Shown piece by piece: positions 11,333-21,228 of a stretch of DNA of 62,811 nt. The stretch covers positions 1 through 62,811 of the forward strand of contig NZ_REFP01000015.1 of NCBI RefSeq assembly GCF_003688725.1. The letters are read 5' to 3'. The notes beneath the pieces were generated by a model that did not search any database, was not told the origin of the DNA, and was given only the letters and a program-made list of their open reading frames with translations. The stretch's first letter is position 1, and each line of letters begins with the position of its first letter. Both the position numbers and the translations under genes were made by a program. Origin of the DNA: Thermoactinomyces vulgaris (GTDB lineage Bacteria > Bacillota > Bacilli > Thermoactinomycetales > Thermoactinomycetaceae).

Positions 11333-12883
11333 TTGGCAAATGCAAAGCGCGCATTGATCAGTGTGTCGGACAAAACCGGGATCGTCGATTTCGCGCAGAA
11401 ACTGGCATCCTTGGATATGGAAATCATCTCAACGGGAGGAACCTGCCGGTTATTAAAAGAAGCCGGGATTCCTGTCAAAAATATCTCGGAAGTCACCGGG
11501 TTTCCGGAAATATTGGATGGCCGGGTCAAAACCTTACATCCCAAAATTCACGGCGGGATTTTGGCCAAACGGGACGCCGTTTCCCACCTGGAGCAATTAA
11601 AAGAAAACGGGATCGGGACCATTGACGTGGTCATCGTCAACCTTTATCCCTTTCAAAAAACAATTGAAAATCCGGATGCAACGTTGGAAGATGCCATCGA
11701 AAACATCGATATCGGCGGCCCTTCCATGCTTCGTTCCGCGGCCAAAAATCATCAAGATGTCACGGTCGTGACCGATCCTCAGGATTATGACCGCGTTTAC
11801 CGGGAATTGTCGCAACAGGGAAGCACCAGCTTGGAAACCAGAAGATATCTGGCCGCGAAAGCTTTTAACCATACGGCTTATTATGATGCGCTCATCGCCG
11901 GATACTTTAATCAGTTGCTGGACAATCCATTCCCGGAACAACTGACGATGACATTCACCAAAGCACAATCGCTCCGCTACGGGGAAAACCCGCATCAAAA
12001 AGCGGCTTTCTACAAAAAAACCTTTGGCAACCACAGCCATACTTTGGCCGGAGCCAAACAACTGAACGGAAAAGAACTGTCTTACAACAACCTCAATGAT
12101 GCCAATGCCGCCTTGGAACTGGTGCGCGAATTTGACCAGCCGGCCGTCGTTGCAATCAAGCATATGAATCCTTGCGGAGTGGGACTGGGTTCCAACCTTT
12201 TGGAGGCATATCAAAAAGCGTATGAAGCCGACCCGGTATCCATTTTTGGAGGCATTGTCGCAACCAATCAGACGGTGGATGCCCAAACGGCGGTGGAAAT
12301 GAAAAAAATCTTCTTGGAAATCATCCTGGCGCCGGCCTTTACGGAGGAAGCCCTTGAGATTTTAAAAACGAAGAAAAATTTGCGTTTGTTAACCGTGGCA
12401 GAAGCGGCGCAAGGACAAGCGGGCATTCCGCTGAAATTGCAATCAATCGGCGGAGGACTTCTTGTACAGGAAGAAGACCTCAAGGGCTTGGCGAAAGACG
12501 AATGCCAAGTGGTGACAGACCGTGCACCCAGTGAAGAAGAATGGGAGCAATTGTTGTTTGCCTGGAAAGTCGTCAAACATGTCAAATCCAATGCCATTGT
12601 GTTGGCGAAAGATTTCCGGACGGTGGGTGTCGGTGCCGGGCAGATGAACCGGGTTGGTTCGGCGAAAATTGCCATTGAGCAGGCCAAAGAGGATTCCAAA
12701 GGATCCGTGCTTGCTTCGGATGCTTTCTTCCCGATGAGGGACACGGTACAAGCCGCCGCCGAAGCTGGGGTGACTGCCATCATCCAACCGGGCGGATCGA
12801 TCCGGGATGAAGAGTCCATCGAAGAAGCCAACCGGCACGGCATTGCCATGGTGTTCACAGGCATTCGCCATTTTAAACATTAA
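11333..12883 (+). CDS. purH: AICAR formyltransferase / IMP cyclohydrolase PurH
   Basis: PurH carries out the last two steps to IMP: formylation of AICAR and ring closure. The 516-residue protein has an N-terminal cyclohydrolase domain ([21 protein letters not shown], about 1-195) and a C-terminal transformylase domain with KHMNPCG and [11 protein letters not shown]. The TTG start at 11333 follows AAGGGAGG. About 100 bases separate it from the next gene, so it ends the first block of the operon. Confidence 0.98.
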   Translation: MANAKRALISVSDKTGIVDFAQKLASLDMEIISTGGTCRLLKEAGIPVKNISEVTGFPEILDGRVKTLHPKIHGGILAKRDAVSHLEQLKENGIGTIDVVIVNLYPFQKTIENPDATLEDAIENIDIGGPSMLRSAAKNHQDVTVVTDPQDYDRVYRELSQQGSTSLETRRYLAAKAFNHTAYYDALIAGYFNQLLDNPFPEQLTMTFTKAQSLRYGENPHQKAAFYKKTFGNHSHTLAGAKQLNGKELSYNNLNDANAALELVREFDQPAVVAIKHMNPCGVGLGSNLLEAYQKAYEADPVSIFGGIVATNQTVDAQTAVEMKKIFLEIILAPAFTEEALEILKTKKNLRLLTVAEAAQGQAGIPLKLQSIGGGLLVQEEDLKGLAKDECQVVTDRAPSEEEWEQLLFAWKVVKHVKSNAIVLAKDFRTVGVGAGQMNRVGSAKIAIEQAKEDSKGSVLASDAFFPMRDTVQAAAEAGVTAIIQPGGSIRDEESIEEANRHGIAMVFTGIRHFKH

Positions 12884-12986
12884 TCATTCATGAAAGAGAA
12901 CGGGAGATGTATCAGAAGCCTTTTCTTGTGCGTATACTGAGAATAATTTTTGTGGAAAATGTAAATAGCACAAAGGAGGAATGTTG

Positions 12987-13259
12987 ATGCGTCTCCTTTC
13001 ATGGTCTCTCATGTGGATCGGCATCGCTCTGGCTTTAACCGGGGTGACGACCTATTGGGCGTATGACCTGGATCCCGCTGTTTGGCAAAGGCAACTGCAG
13101 ACCGCAAGCGGTGTCTTTTACATGGCGGCGATGATCATCGGCGGGGTGTTTACAACCAAACGGTCTTATCGCCATAAAAACCCTTTGGATAAAGAGCGGT
13201 CCTTTATCTGCATCATGGTCACACTGGGATTGTTTACGATCAGCCTGATGATTTCATAA
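12987..13259 (+). CDS. Small membrane protein of unknown function between purH and purD
   Basis: A 90-residue protein with three hydrophobic segments (about residues 2-24, 38-55 and 74-90) separated by short polar loops; I do not recognise the family. AAAGGAGG at 12972-12979 is well placed for ATG 12987 and too close to ATG 12981. It lies in the same direction as the purine genes, 23 bases before purD, so it is probably co-transcribed. A weak promoter just upstream cannot be excluded, since GTATACT occurs near 12932. Nothing in the protein suggests an enzymatic role in purine synthesis. Confidence 0.75.
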   Translation: MRLLSWSLMWIGIALALTGVTTYWAYDLDPAVWQRQLQTASGVFYMAAMIIGGVFTTKRSYRHKNPLDKERSFICIMVTLGLFTISLMIS

Positions 13260-13282
13260 GAAGAGCGGGGAGGAGACAATAA

Positions 13283-14542
13283 GTGAAAGTGCTGGTTGTC
13301 GGCAACGGAGGAAGAGAACATGCCATTGTTTGGAGTTTGCTCAAAAGCCCCAAGGTGGAAAAAGTGTATTGTGCACCAGGCAACGGAGGCATTCAGAAAG
13401 ATGCCGAATGTGTGGATATTGCCGCCACCGACATTGAGGGGCTGGTTCACTTTGCAAAGGAAACCAAGGTGGATTTAACGGTGGTCGGTCCTGAAGTTCC
13501 CTTGTTGTCGGGAATTGTTGACCGCTTTGAAGAAGAGAGGCTTGCCATCTTTGGGCCCCGCAGGGAAGCGGCACGGATTGAAGGAAGCAAACGTTTTGCC
13601 AAAGAGTTCATGAAAAAATACGGAATTCCGACGGCGGATTTCAAGTCATTCACGGAATCTTCGAAAGCGATTGAATATATCCGCGGGAAAGGAGCCCCCA
13701 TTGTCGTTAAGGCGGATGGTTTGGCTGCCGGAAAAGGGGTTGTGGTGGCAAGCACTGTGGAAGAAGCGGAAAAAGCCGTCATTGACGCAATGGAAGAAAA
13801 GGTTTTTGGCGATGCCGGCCGGGAGATTGTCATTGAAGAGTTTTTAAGCGGTCAGGAAATGTCGTTGATGGCGTTTATGGACGGAAAAACGGTCAAACCG
13901 ATGGTGGTTGCTCAAGACCATAAGCCGGTGTTCGATCATGATCAAGGCCCCAACACCGGGGGAATGGGCGCTTATTCACCGGTTCCCCAGATTCCGGAAG
14001 AAGTGATCCGCGAAGCCGTTGAAACAATTTTGCTTCCTGTACAAAAGGCGTTTCAGGAAGAAGGAATCGAGTATAAAGGCGTCTTGTATGCGGGGTTGAT
14101 GATCACCGCATCCGGGCCGAAAGTGATCGAATTCAATGCCCGCTTTGGCGACCCGGAAACACAAGTGGTGCTGCCCAGACTGAAAACGGATTTGGTGGAA
14201 ATCATGGAATCGGTCATCGATGGCAAGCTCTCGGAACAGGACATCGTGTGGAGTGATCAAGCTGCTGTTTGCGTGATTCTGGCCTCGGGCGGTTATCCGG
14301 GATCGTATCAAAAAGGAATGGCCATTCAGGGGCTTGACAAACCGGCTGCCGATACGGTGATTTTTCATTCCGGAACGGTTTTGAGCGGTGAAGAGTGGTT
14401 AACGGCAGGAGGACGGGTTTTGGGAGTGACGGCATGGGGTGAGTCGATTCAAGAAGCACAAACGCGGGCTTATGAGCGGGTTAAACAAATTTCGTTTGAC
14501 AATGTTCATTACCGGACAGATATTGCAAAGAAAGCTTTGTAA
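13283..14542 (+). CDS. purD: Phosphoribosylamine-glycine ligase PurD
   Basis: PurD joins glycine to phosphoribosylamine with ATP to form GAR. The 419-residue ATP-grasp protein begins with the family segment VLVVGNGGREHAI and contains KADGLAAGKGVVVA, QDHKPVFDHDQGPNTGG and EFNARFGDPE. GGGGAGGAG precedes the GTG start. It is the last gene of the purine operon and is followed by a clear terminator. Confidence 0.98.
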   Translation: MKVLVVGNGGREHAIVWSLLKSPKVEKVYCAPGNGGIQKDAECVDIAATDIEGLVHFAKETKVDLTVVGPEVPLLSGIVDRFEEERLAIFGPRREAARIEGSKRFAKEFMKKYGIPTADFKSFTESSKAIEYIRGKGAPIVVKADGLAAGKGVVVASTVEEAEKAVIDAMEEKVFGDAGREIVIEEFLSGQEMSLMAFMDGKTVKPMVVAQDHKPVFDHDQGPNTGGMGAYSPVPQIPEEVIREAVETILLPVQKAFQEEGIEYKGVLYAGLMITASGPKVIEFNARFGDPETQVVLPRLKTDLVEIMESVIDGKLSEQDIVWSDQAAVCVILASGGYPGSYQKGMAIQGLDKPAADTVIFHSGTVLSGEEWLTAGGRVLGVTAWGESIQEAQTRAYERVKQISFDNVHYRTDIAKKAL

Positions 14543-14555
14543 ATCGCTGAACGGG

Positions 14556-14584
14556 ACTGCTGGAACCAAACCAGCAGTTTTTTT
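14556..14584 (+). terminator. End of the purine operon
   Basis: ACTGCTGG (14556-14563) pairs with CCAGCAGT (14571-14578), followed by seven T residues. Confidence 0.9.
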
Positions 14585-14596
14585 ATATGTAAGGAA

Positions 14597-14630
14597 AATA
14601 ATAAAAACGAGCCACTGGGTCAGGCTCGTT
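14597..14630 (-). terminator. Terminator for the minus-strand gene at 14679
   Basis: AACGAGCC (14606-14613) pairs with GGCTCGTT (14623-14630). On the minus strand the stem is followed by a T-rich tail. Confidence 0.75.
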
Positions 14631-14678
14631 AAATTTGGCAACCGGCACCGGTTGCGCAATAAAAGCCGTTTTCATTGA

Positions 14679-14891
14679 TTATCCAATTTGAGTCGTTTCT
14701 TTTTCACCTTGAATGCTGATTCCATTGACCGGGATCTTAAACCACCAACCACCTTGTGTTTTTTTGACCGGTTGGTAACCCGCTTTTTTCAGGGAACGGG
14801 CAACCGTCCAGCTGGCGGTGTATACGGTGGCCAAATTGGTCGACTCATCAAATTGGATCACAGTTTCTTTTTCCATTTCGCTAAGAGACAT
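14679..14891 (-). CDS. Small conserved-looking protein of unknown function
   Basis: A product of about 70 residues with an acidic N-terminal half and a KKAGYQPVKKTQGGWWFKIP segment that suggests a compact beta-rich fold. I cannot name the family. On the minus strand AGGAGC lies ten bases before ATG 14891; a GTG at 14900 is too close to it. A likely promoter upstream has TACAAT at 14959-14964. It has its own terminator, so it is transcribed alone, convergent with purD. Confidence 0.65.
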   Translation of the reverse strand: MSLSEMEKETVIQFDESTNLATVYTASWTVARSLKKAGYQPVKKTQGGWWFKIPVNGISIQGEKETTQIG

Positions 14892-14964
14892 ATAACTCAC
14901 GCTCCTAAACGGTTTTAATTTTCAAAAAACCGATCGTTTGTTCGCATTGCTATTAACCTTATTG

Positions 14965-15599
14965 TACCACTTTTTTTATGAAATGCCACCTCTGAATCAA
15001 AATCAACTTGATTCTTTTTTTCGACGTCAGGTTACAAATTATCCTGCTTATTCATGATAAAAAATGACGAAATTTGTATACAATATTACCAAAGTTCGAT
15101 TTTTGTCGAATGAAGAGTTGGAAAGGTCGGACAAGTGTTATGGTGATCTTAGCTTGATTCTACGCCATCTGACGCATTTAATCAACTGCCATCTTACAGC
15201 ACAGGAAGGAAAAAGGCTGAAAAAAGCGTTAAAATTCTTGTCGATCAGGTGGATGAGAGATTTTTATGAAGAATTTTTCATCAATTTTTCACGAATGAAA
15301 GCGTTTTCCTGTGTGTTGGCAGACACCTCGTATGTCAGAAACCGTCAAATTTCGAAGGTGACCCGCGGGACAGATTTTCTTGAAAATCATTATACAAAAG
15401 AGTCAGAATTTAATCAAGAGATTCTCTTTTATATTTTTATATTTTCATGTTATTTATGATTGCGTCTCCCCTTTCTTTTTCTAAATCAGGAAAAAAGGGG
15501 AGAAAAAAATTAAATTTTCATAGATTCCGTCATGAAAATGCAATCATCCATTCCATGATTCATTCTAATATTGTATAGTTTTAATTAAATATAACTTTT
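14965..15599. other. AT-rich intergenic region with a hairpin
   Basis: No convincing gene. An open frame at 15064-15459 (+) lacks a ribosome site and any recognisable motif. An interrupted inverted repeat (CTCCCCTTT... with ...AAGGGGAG) lies at about 15467-15505 but has no T run at the end on either strand, so it is not a standard terminator. Confidence 0.5.
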
Positions 15600-15797
15600 T
15601 CATGAAAGGTTTCTGTTTTCTTTTCCGAAAATGGCGATAATTGGACAAAAACGGGTGATCCCCTCTGCGACTTTCAGAGCCGAATGAATCGCCAAACACC
15701 AAGGAAAACGTCGTTTTGTCGATGCACAATAAGCCAAACCAACCAGTCCGAACGTAATGCGAATCAAAGCATCCAACGTACCCACATTCTTTTGCAA
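15600..15797 (-). CDS. DUF2892 (YgaP-like transmembrane domain) protein
   Basis: A 65-residue protein starting MQKNVGTLDALIRITFG, the typical opening of small DUF2892 membrane proteins. It has two hydrophobic stretches, one of them containing the conserved CPI segment near the end. The TTG start at 15797 is eight bases after AAAGGAGG on the minus strand. The family is often linked to sulfur or rhodanese chemistry, but nothing nearby supports that here. It is divergent from the deaminase-like gene. Confidence 0.8.
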   Translation of the reverse strand: MQKNVGTLDALIRITFGLVGLAYCASTKRRFPWCLAIHSALKVAEGITRFCPIIAIFGKENRNLS

Positions 15798-15919
15798 AGG
15801 AATTCCTCCTTTCGGCTTGTTACTGTTATTTTTGCAGGTTGTGCGCCGAAGTATGCAACCTGTGGGCAGGTAAAATGTTGTTCGACTGGCAAGTACAAAA
15901 ATTGAAGGGGAGAGAAAGA

Positions 15920-17701
15920 TTGTTCATCGAGATTTCAGCTGCGGAACAAAACAGGTTGATTGATGTGGCAATGGGAAGAATAGCCCCCAGCAAGTTGATC
16001 TTGGGAGGAACGGTACTGAATGTATACACCGGACAGCTGGAAAGAGCCGATATTGCCCTGTCCGGAAAAAGAGTGGCCTATGTTGGTCCGATGGAGCAAA
16101 GCGGGCTGAAGCTGGATGAAGAGATTCCCACTCTGGATGCGACCGGGCAGGTGTTGGTCCCCGGATATATCGAACCTCACGCACATCCGTCACAAATTTA
16201 CCATCCGTTGACACTGGCTGAAAAAGCCGGATCACTGGGTACCACCACTTTGATTTGTGATAATGTGGTCTTTTTTGCCGAAAAAAATTTGTCACAAGTC
16301 ATACATATGATGGATCAATTCAAGAAGTCACCCGTTAAATTTTTCTGGTGGGCACGGCTGGATCCCCAAGCTACTTTGCCGGATGAACGGCAAGGATTGT
16401 TTGAGCAAAAACGGGTGGAAGAAATGATCGGCTATGACCAGGTGGTGCAAACCGGCGAGCTGACCGACTGGGCGTCCCTGTTGGATGGCGATGAGAAAAT
16501 GGTTTCCTGGATCACTTCGGCCAAGAATCAAGGCAAAAAAGTGGAGAGCCATGCTCCAGGGGCTTCTTATCAAACTTTGGCCAGATTGTCTGCGGCCGGC
16601 GTGACCGGTGATCATGAAAGCATCAGCTGCGATGAAGTATTAAATAGACTCCGCTTGGGTTATATGGTCTCCTTGAGATACAGTTCCATCCGCCCGGACC
16701 TTCCGGAGATCATGAAAGAACTGGTCCGGCAAGAGAATGTGCCGTGGCACCGGTTGATGATGACAAGCGACGGAGCGACGCCGTTATGTTTTAAAGATGG
16801 CTTTGTTGATTATTTGATTCGTTTGGCCATCGAAAGCGGTTGTCCCCCGGTTCATGCTTACCAAATGGCAACCATCAATCCGGCGGTTTATTACCGTATG
16901 GATGAGCATTTGGGAGGGATTGCCCCGGGACGGATCGCCGACATTAACTTTTTGTCTTCATTAAATGATCCCACTCCTGTCAAGGTGATGGCAAACGGCG
17001 AAGTGATTGCTGAAAACGGAAGATACAAGGAAGAGAAAAAATTGTCGCGTGAATCCGTCTATGCGGGAATGAAGTGGGATATGTCATCCTTTGAAGTGAA
17101 GCCGGAGGACTTGACCATTCCGGATCCGGGGAAAAAGAAATTTCCGGTGATCCAATTGATCAACTCTGTGATCACCAAACGGTCCAAAGAAAAAGTGGAA
17201 GCAAAAGATGGAAAAGTTTATTTGCCGGAGGGAGATGAACGGCTGTTTTCTTTTTTGATTGACCGGAACGGCCGATGGATCACCCCCGGATTGTTGCGCG
17301 GATTTGCCGTCGGGATTGACGGAATGGCGACAACCAACACGGGGTCGCGCGATATATTGGTTTTGGGAAGGGATCCGGAAGCGATGGCGATGGCTGCCAA
17401 TCAAGTGATCCGGGATCAAGGGGGATTGGTTTGGATTCAGGATGGAAAGGAAAAGTTTCATCTGCCTCTGCCTTTATTGGGCATCATGGTGGATTTGTCC
17501 ATCGATGAACTGATCGAACGGTTGGAGCTTTTTATTGACGAACTGAAACAGTATGGGTTTTCCCATTTGGATCCGCTGTTTACCATGACGTTTTTATCTT
17601 CCACGCATCTCCCTTATATCCGGCTCACCAGTGAGGGGATCATGCAAGTGAAAAAGAAGAAAGTGGAGTATCCTTCCAGTCGGCTATTGGAGTTGGTATA
17701 G
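15920..17701 (+). CDS. Adenine deaminase family protein, YerA-like
   Basis: A 593-residue amidohydrolase related to Bacillus subtilis YerA. It has the N-terminal composite domain, the metal-binding PGYIEPHAHPSQ segment, further histidines in KVESHAPG and GDHES, a catalytic-type TSDGAT block and a C-terminal adenine-deaminase domain. TTG 15920 follows AGGGGAGAG and gives the family-like distance from the start to the first beta strand; a longer frame opens at 15839. YerA also lies beside purD in B. subtilis, which supports a purine-salvage role (adenine to hypoxanthine), but activity of this subgroup is not assured. Confidence 0.88.
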   Translation: MFIEISAAEQNRLIDVAMGRIAPSKLILGGTVLNVYTGQLERADIALSGKRVAYVGPMEQSGLKLDEEIPTLDATGQVLVPGYIEPHAHPSQIYHPLTLAEKAGSLGTTTLICDNVVFFAEKNLSQVIHMMDQFKKSPVKFFWWARLDPQATLPDERQGLFEQKRVEEMIGYDQVVQTGELTDWASLLDGDEKMVSWITSAKNQGKKVESHAPGASYQTLARLSAAGVTGDHESISCDEVLNRLRLGYMVSLRYSSIRPDLPEIMKELVRQENVPWHRLMMTSDGATPLCFKDGFVDYLIRLAIESGCPPVHAYQMATINPAVYYRMDEHLGGIAPGRIADINFLSSLNDPTPVKVMANGEVIAENGRYKEEKKLSRESVYAGMKWDMSSFEVKPEDLTIPDPGKKKFPVIQLINSVITKRSKEKVEAKDGKVYLPEGDERLFSFLIDRNGRWITPGLLRGFAVGIDGMATTNTGSRDILVLGRDPEAMAMAANQVIRDQGGLVWIQDGKEKFHLPLPLLGIMVDLSIDELIERLELFIDELKQYGFSHLDPLFTMTFLSSTHLPYIRLTSEGIMQVKKKKVEYPSSRLLELV

Positions 17702-17725
17702 TGGTTTTGAAGCGCTGAAAAATGC

Positions 17726-17754
17726 AGGTGGGCTTCTCTGGATGAGACCCACCT
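17726..17754 (-). terminator. Convergent terminator after the ABC ATPase gene
   Basis: AGGTGGG (17726-17732) pairs with CCCACCT (17748-17754) with extra pairing in the loop. On the minus strand it is followed shortly by a T run, so it best serves the gene at 17812; it could also stop the plus-strand deaminase transcript. Confidence 0.55.
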
Positions 17755-17811
17755 CTTCCCTTCCCAAATGGCGGAAAATTCGGATAATAAAAATGGCAGC
17801 CGCAGAGGATT

Positions 17812-18639
17812 TCAGGAAATCCCCGTTGCTGTGAAAGTTTGTTGAGAGATCCGGCGCCCTTTTCCGTAAGGGATGCACAAGGGGGTGCCAAAAATCGGAT
17901 CGGTTGTAACCTTGGACTTCAGTTTGAAAACTTCTTCCACCATGCGTTCGTTGACCACCTTTTCCGGAGCGCCTTGGGCATAGACGGTTTGGTTTTGAAT
18001 GGCGACAATATGATGGGCATACCGGCAGGCCAAATTCAGATCATGCAGGACCATCACAATGGTACGTCCTTCTTTTTGATTAAGGTCAAACAAAAGATCT
18101 AAAATTTCAATTTGGTGAGTAACATCCAGATAGGTGGTCGGCTCATCCAACAGAATGATATCCGTGTCTTGAGCCAGGGTCATCGCGATCCAGGCACGTT
18201 GCCGTTGCCCTCCTGACAAGGAGTCCAAGGGATGATCGGCATATTCCGTCATTTGGGTCATTTTTAAAGCCCACATTACTTTTTCTTCATCTTCCTTGGA
18301 CCATTGGCTGGCCCAGGTTTGATAAGGATAACGGCCTTGCTTGACCAGTTGCATCACGGTGAATCCTTCGGGGGTTTCGGGCCCTTGGGGAAGGATCGCC
18401 AACTGTTTGGCGATTTCTTTGGAAGGACGTTTGTGAATTTCTTTTCCATTTAAAGTGATTTGCCCTGCGATCGGTTTTAAAAGCCGCGCCAGCGAGCGCA
18501 GGAGAGTCGATTTCCCGCAGCCGTTGCTTCCGACAAAAACCGTGATTTTTCCATGCGGGATTTCCAAATTTAATTCCCGGATGATGGTGGAAGAGCCGTA
18601 TGCCAGTGTCAATTGGTGAGCGATGATGCCTTTTTGCAA
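17812..18639 (-). CDS. Iron-siderophore ABC transporter ATP-binding protein
   Basis: A 275-residue ATPase of the FecE/FhuC/YusV type that powers iron-siderophore uptake. Walker A is GSNGCGKST (37-45), the Q-loop lies in AILPQGPET, the ABC signature is LSGGQRQRA and Walker [12 protein letters not shown], followed by the switch histidine in VLHDLN. The TTG start follows GGAGG on the minus strand. A Fur box sits 60 bases upstream. No permease or binding protein is adjacent, so it probably serves transporters encoded elsewhere, as YusV does in Bacillus subtilis. Confidence 0.93.
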   Translation of the reverse strand: MQKGIIAHQLTLAYGSSTIIRELNLEIPHGKITVFVGSNGCGKSTLLRSLARLLKPIAGQITLNGKEIHKRPSKEIAKQLAILPQGPETPEGFTVMQLVKQGRYPYQTWASQWSKEDEEKVMWALKMTQMTEYADHPLDSLSGGQRQRAWIAMTLAQDTDIILLDEPTTYLDVTHQIEILDLLFDLNQKEGRTIVMVLHDLNLACRYAHHIVAIQNQTVYAQGAPEKVVNERMVEEVFKLKSKVTTDPIFGTPLCIPYGKGRRISQQTFTATGIS

Positions 18640-18697
18640 TAGGAACGCCTCCAGTCAGCCCTTGATCGGACAGCATTTGCATTTGTCTTTCATTCTA

Positions 18698-18712
18698 TGA
18701 GAATAATTTTCA
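18698..18712 (-). promoter_or_regulatory. Fur box
   Basis: TGAGAATAATTTTCA is a 7-1-7 inverted repeat matching the Bacillus Fur consensus TGATAATNATTATCA except for two bases. It lies just upstream of the siderophore ATPase gene, so iron repression is expected. Confidence 0.75.
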
Positions 18713-18775
18713 ATCGTCAACGTGATTAAAATTTGTAATCCATTTTATTCTTTTTAGATAAATGATATTTTCTAT

Positions 18776-18804
18776 TTGACCCGGAGAGAGGGTTTGGATA
18801 TATT
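18776..18804 (+). promoter_or_regulatory. Sigma-A promoter for the O-antigen-ligase-like gene
   Basis: TTGACC (18776-18781) and TATATT (18799-18804) with a 17-base spacer. It leaves an untranslated leader of about 185 bases. Confidence 0.65.
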
Positions 18805-18994
18805 AGTCTTTATGGTAGGGAAAGGGTTGCTTTTTTCTTGAAGGAATAAAGAGGAATGAACCGATGGGCGAATCGAAATATATATAAATTACGTGTACAA
18901 TGTAGAGTAGGAATAAAAAAGGCGATTTTGTCCACAATAATTTTGCATGTGCTGTCGAAGATGAGCGAAACTTGATCAAAAGGAGTTTATACTC

Positions 18995-20344
18995 TTGAAA
19001 GTAATAAATTTCTGGGGAAATCAACGGTTGGCACAGTTTTTATTTTTATCCATTATCTTGACGCCATTGTTGCCGCCGGTTGCCCTTTTGTGCATTGCAG
19101 CAGCTGTTTTGTGGCATCGGAAAGAATACCGGTTTTTGAAATCCCTTGATTGGCCGGAGAAGGCTTTCATCGGGTTCATGCTGATTTCCGCGGTCAGCTG
19201 GCTGGTGGAACCTTCCTGGTTTTACGGGATTCCCGTCGGGTTGATTCCGATTGCCATGTTTGGGCTTTATTGGATGTTGGCGGTTTGGATCCGCCATTTG
19301 AGCTGGTCTTGGCAAGAAGTGCAAAAGACGTACCTTGCTTTTTGGCTGAGCGGTCTTTACATTGCGGTCATTGTTTTTATCCAGCAAATGGATTGGCATG
19401 TCATCAATGACTCCTTTGTAGGTAATATTTTACAATTTTACAATGATTTTCGTTTTCAATCGGAACGATCCGTCCGCAGCATCGGAACGTCGGGAAATTC
19501 CAATTTGACTGCCGCTTTGCTCATCTGTTTTTCCTTGATGAGCATTTATGCCGCATCCGTGTTGAAGAAAAAATGGCATAAGTTGATGGCATTTTTGATT
19601 TTCGGGGTTTATGTGACGGCGATTTGGTGTACGGGTTCCCGCGGTGCATGGGCCGGATTGCTCATCGGCTTGATTGTCCAGCTGTGGATGACGGGACACC
19701 GAAAACGAACTGTGACGATTACGCTTGCCATTTTTTTGCTGATTTCTTGTTTTCCCGAGCTGATCCCGCGCAAGGAAACCTTGCAGGCAACCATTGAAGT
19801 CCGTTTGGAAGTGTGGACAACCGCGTTCAAGATTTTCAGGGAACATTGGTTGCTCGGGGTGCTGCCCCTTCATTTCGGCCAACTTTTTGTCAAAGAAGCC
19901 GGATTTTATGTTTATCATGCCCATAACATTTTTTTGGGGGTTGCCAGTGAGTTCGGTGTGTTGGGGTTGGGGCTGTTTCTTTGGATGTTGCTTTTGACCA
20001 TCCAACGGGCGAGGCGCTGGCGGAAGGTGGCCAACCAAAAAGAAGAAAAAAGGCTGGCCGGAATGCTCTTGTCTTTGACCATTGCTCTTTTGGGGCATGG
20101 AATGTATGACTATCCGATTATTGCTCCGCAGATCGGCCTGATGTTTATGCTTAGTGTCATTATCATTCATACTCAGTATGTTCGTCGTTGCGTCAATAAG
20201 CCGGACTGGAGCAAGTCTTCGGAACCCGAGCGGGAATTTCCCGCTTTTTCGGAGCGAAAAGTGATTTCATGGATCTTGCTCTTTATCCCGTATGAAGTGA
20301 TGTACTGGATTTATCGCGTTTTTGTACACCGGAAAATCGAGTAG
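18995..20344 (+). CDS. O-antigen ligase family membrane protein
   Basis: A 449-residue polytopic membrane protein with about ten to eleven hydrophobic segments and a large outer loop in the second half. The segment GTSGNSNLTA, the TGSRGAW motif and the later YHAHNIFLG histidine are typical of the Wzy_C/WaaL family, which transfers or polymerises sugar chains on lipid carriers. AAAAGGAG lies upstream of the TTG start at 18995. It stands alone with its own promoter and terminator and no glycosyltransferases nearby, so its substrate cannot be inferred. Confidence 0.85.
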   Translation: MKVINFWGNQRLAQFLFLSIILTPLLPPVALLCIAAAVLWHRKEYRFLKSLDWPEKAFIGFMLISAVSWLVEPSWFYGIPVGLIPIAMFGLYWMLAVWIRHLSWSWQEVQKTYLAFWLSGLYIAVIVFIQQMDWHVINDSFVGNILQFYNDFRFQSERSVRSIGTSGNSNLTAALLICFSLMSIYAASVLKKKWHKLMAFLIFGVYVTAIWCTGSRGAWAGLLIGLIVQLWMTGHRKRTVTITLAIFLLISCFPELIPRKETLQATIEVRLEVWTTAFKIFREHWLLGVLPLHFGQLFVKEAGFYVYHAHNIFLGVASEFGVLGLGLFLWMLLLTIQRARRWRKVANQKEEKRLAGMLLSLTIALLGHGMYDYPIIAPQIGLMFMLSVIIIHTQYVRRCVNKPDWSKSSEPEREFPAFSERKVISWILLFIPYEVMYWIYRVFVHRKIE

Positions 20345-20376
20345 AAGCCGGGGAAATGCATTTCCCCGGCTTTTTT
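20345..20376 (+). terminator. Terminator
   Basis: AAGCCGGGGAAA pairs with TTTCCCCGGCTT and is followed by a T run, directly after the O-antigen-ligase-like gene. Confidence 0.93.
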
Positions 20377-20468
20377 GTATTCATCCAAGAGGAACAAGAG
20401 TGTATAAAATCTGAAAAATTAGATCAGGATGGTACCATGAAAAAACTTTTTGGTTTGAGGTGGTACCC

Positions 20469-21065
20469 GTGAAATGGATACATATGCTTTGCTTTGTTTT
20501 GTCTTTCTCTCTGGCAGCCTGTTGGTTGGCCGGTGATGCCGGGGCCGAAAGCCTTGCGGAGGACGCGGTGGTGGTTCAAAAAGGGGATACGTTGACCCGG
20601 TTGGCGAGGAAATATGAGGTTTCCGTGAACGATTTGGTGCGGATGAACCACCTGAAGGATCCGGATAAGATCTATCCGGGACAAAAATTGCGGATCCGGA
20701 AAAAACAAGGATCCGTCCAATTGTCTGCCCATGCCATGCCGGCGATGAAAAGAGGGAAGGACCTCGGTGAATTTACGCTCACGGCCTACACGGCCGGACC
20801 GGAGTCGACAGGCAAACGGCCGGGTGACCCGGGGTACGGGATCACAGCCAGTGGAAGTCCGGTAATGGAAGGATTGACCATTGCCGTCGATCCGGATGTG
20901 ATTCCCATCGGCTCCCGTGTTTACATTGAGGGAATTGGTTACCGGATTGCCCAAGACACCGGAGGGGCGATCAACGGGCGGCGGATAGACGTTTACATGG
21001 AAGATCTGGATGAAGCCCTTCAATTCGGAGTCAAGAGAAATGTCCGCGTCGAAATGGTGGAATGA
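20469..21065 (+). CDS. LysM and 3D-domain cell-wall protein
   Basis: A 198-residue exported protein. A signal peptide covers about residues 1-26 (cleavage after AGA likely), one LysM peptidoglycan-binding repeat spans about 34-77, and a C-terminal 3D domain spans about 100-198 with the three conserved aspartates in VDPDVIP (141), AQDTGG (163) and RIDVYM (174). 3D domains act on peptidoglycan as small lytic transglycosylase-like units (YocH, YuiC type). GTG 20469 is five bases after GAGGTGG. LAAC at residues 15-18 resembles a lipobox, so lipid anchoring is possible but less likely. Confidence 0.9.
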   Translation: MKWIHMLCFVLSFSLAACWLAGDAGAESLAEDAVVVQKGDTLTRLARKYEVSVNDLVRMNHLKDPDKIYPGQKLRIRKKQGSVQLSAHAMPAMKRGKDLGEFTLTAYTAGPESTGKRPGDPGYGITASGSPVMEGLTIAVDPDVIPIGSRVYIEGIGYRIAQDTGGAINGRRIDVYMEDLDEALQFGVKRNVRVEMVE

Positions 21066-21155
21066 GTTTTTTCCGTCTTGGGCGATGGTTCGTTCACCGG
21101 ATCATTGCCGCCCTGCCAAAAATCCGATCCATAATTGTGAATTTTACGAACAATG

Positions 21156-21186
21156 GGCTTTTCCTGATGGAAAAGTCTTTTTTTTT
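21156..21186 (+). terminator. Terminator after the LysM/3D gene
   Basis: GGCTTTTCC (21156-21164) pairs with GGAAAAGTC (21169-21177), followed by nine T residues. Confidence 0.85.
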
Positions 21187-21228
21187 GATTGGGGATGAGC
21201 ATAAAATGAAAGGGAAAGGAGAAATCCG

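Noticed and set aside
15064-15459. Open frame of 131 codons (+)
   Set aside because: No ribosome site, no family motif, and AT-rich, intergenic-like base composition.
20469-20560. Lipoprotein signal (LAAC) in the LysM/3D protein
   Set aside because: A standard signal peptidase cleavage after AGA fits better, and the residue after the cysteine is a tryptophan; kept only as a minor option.
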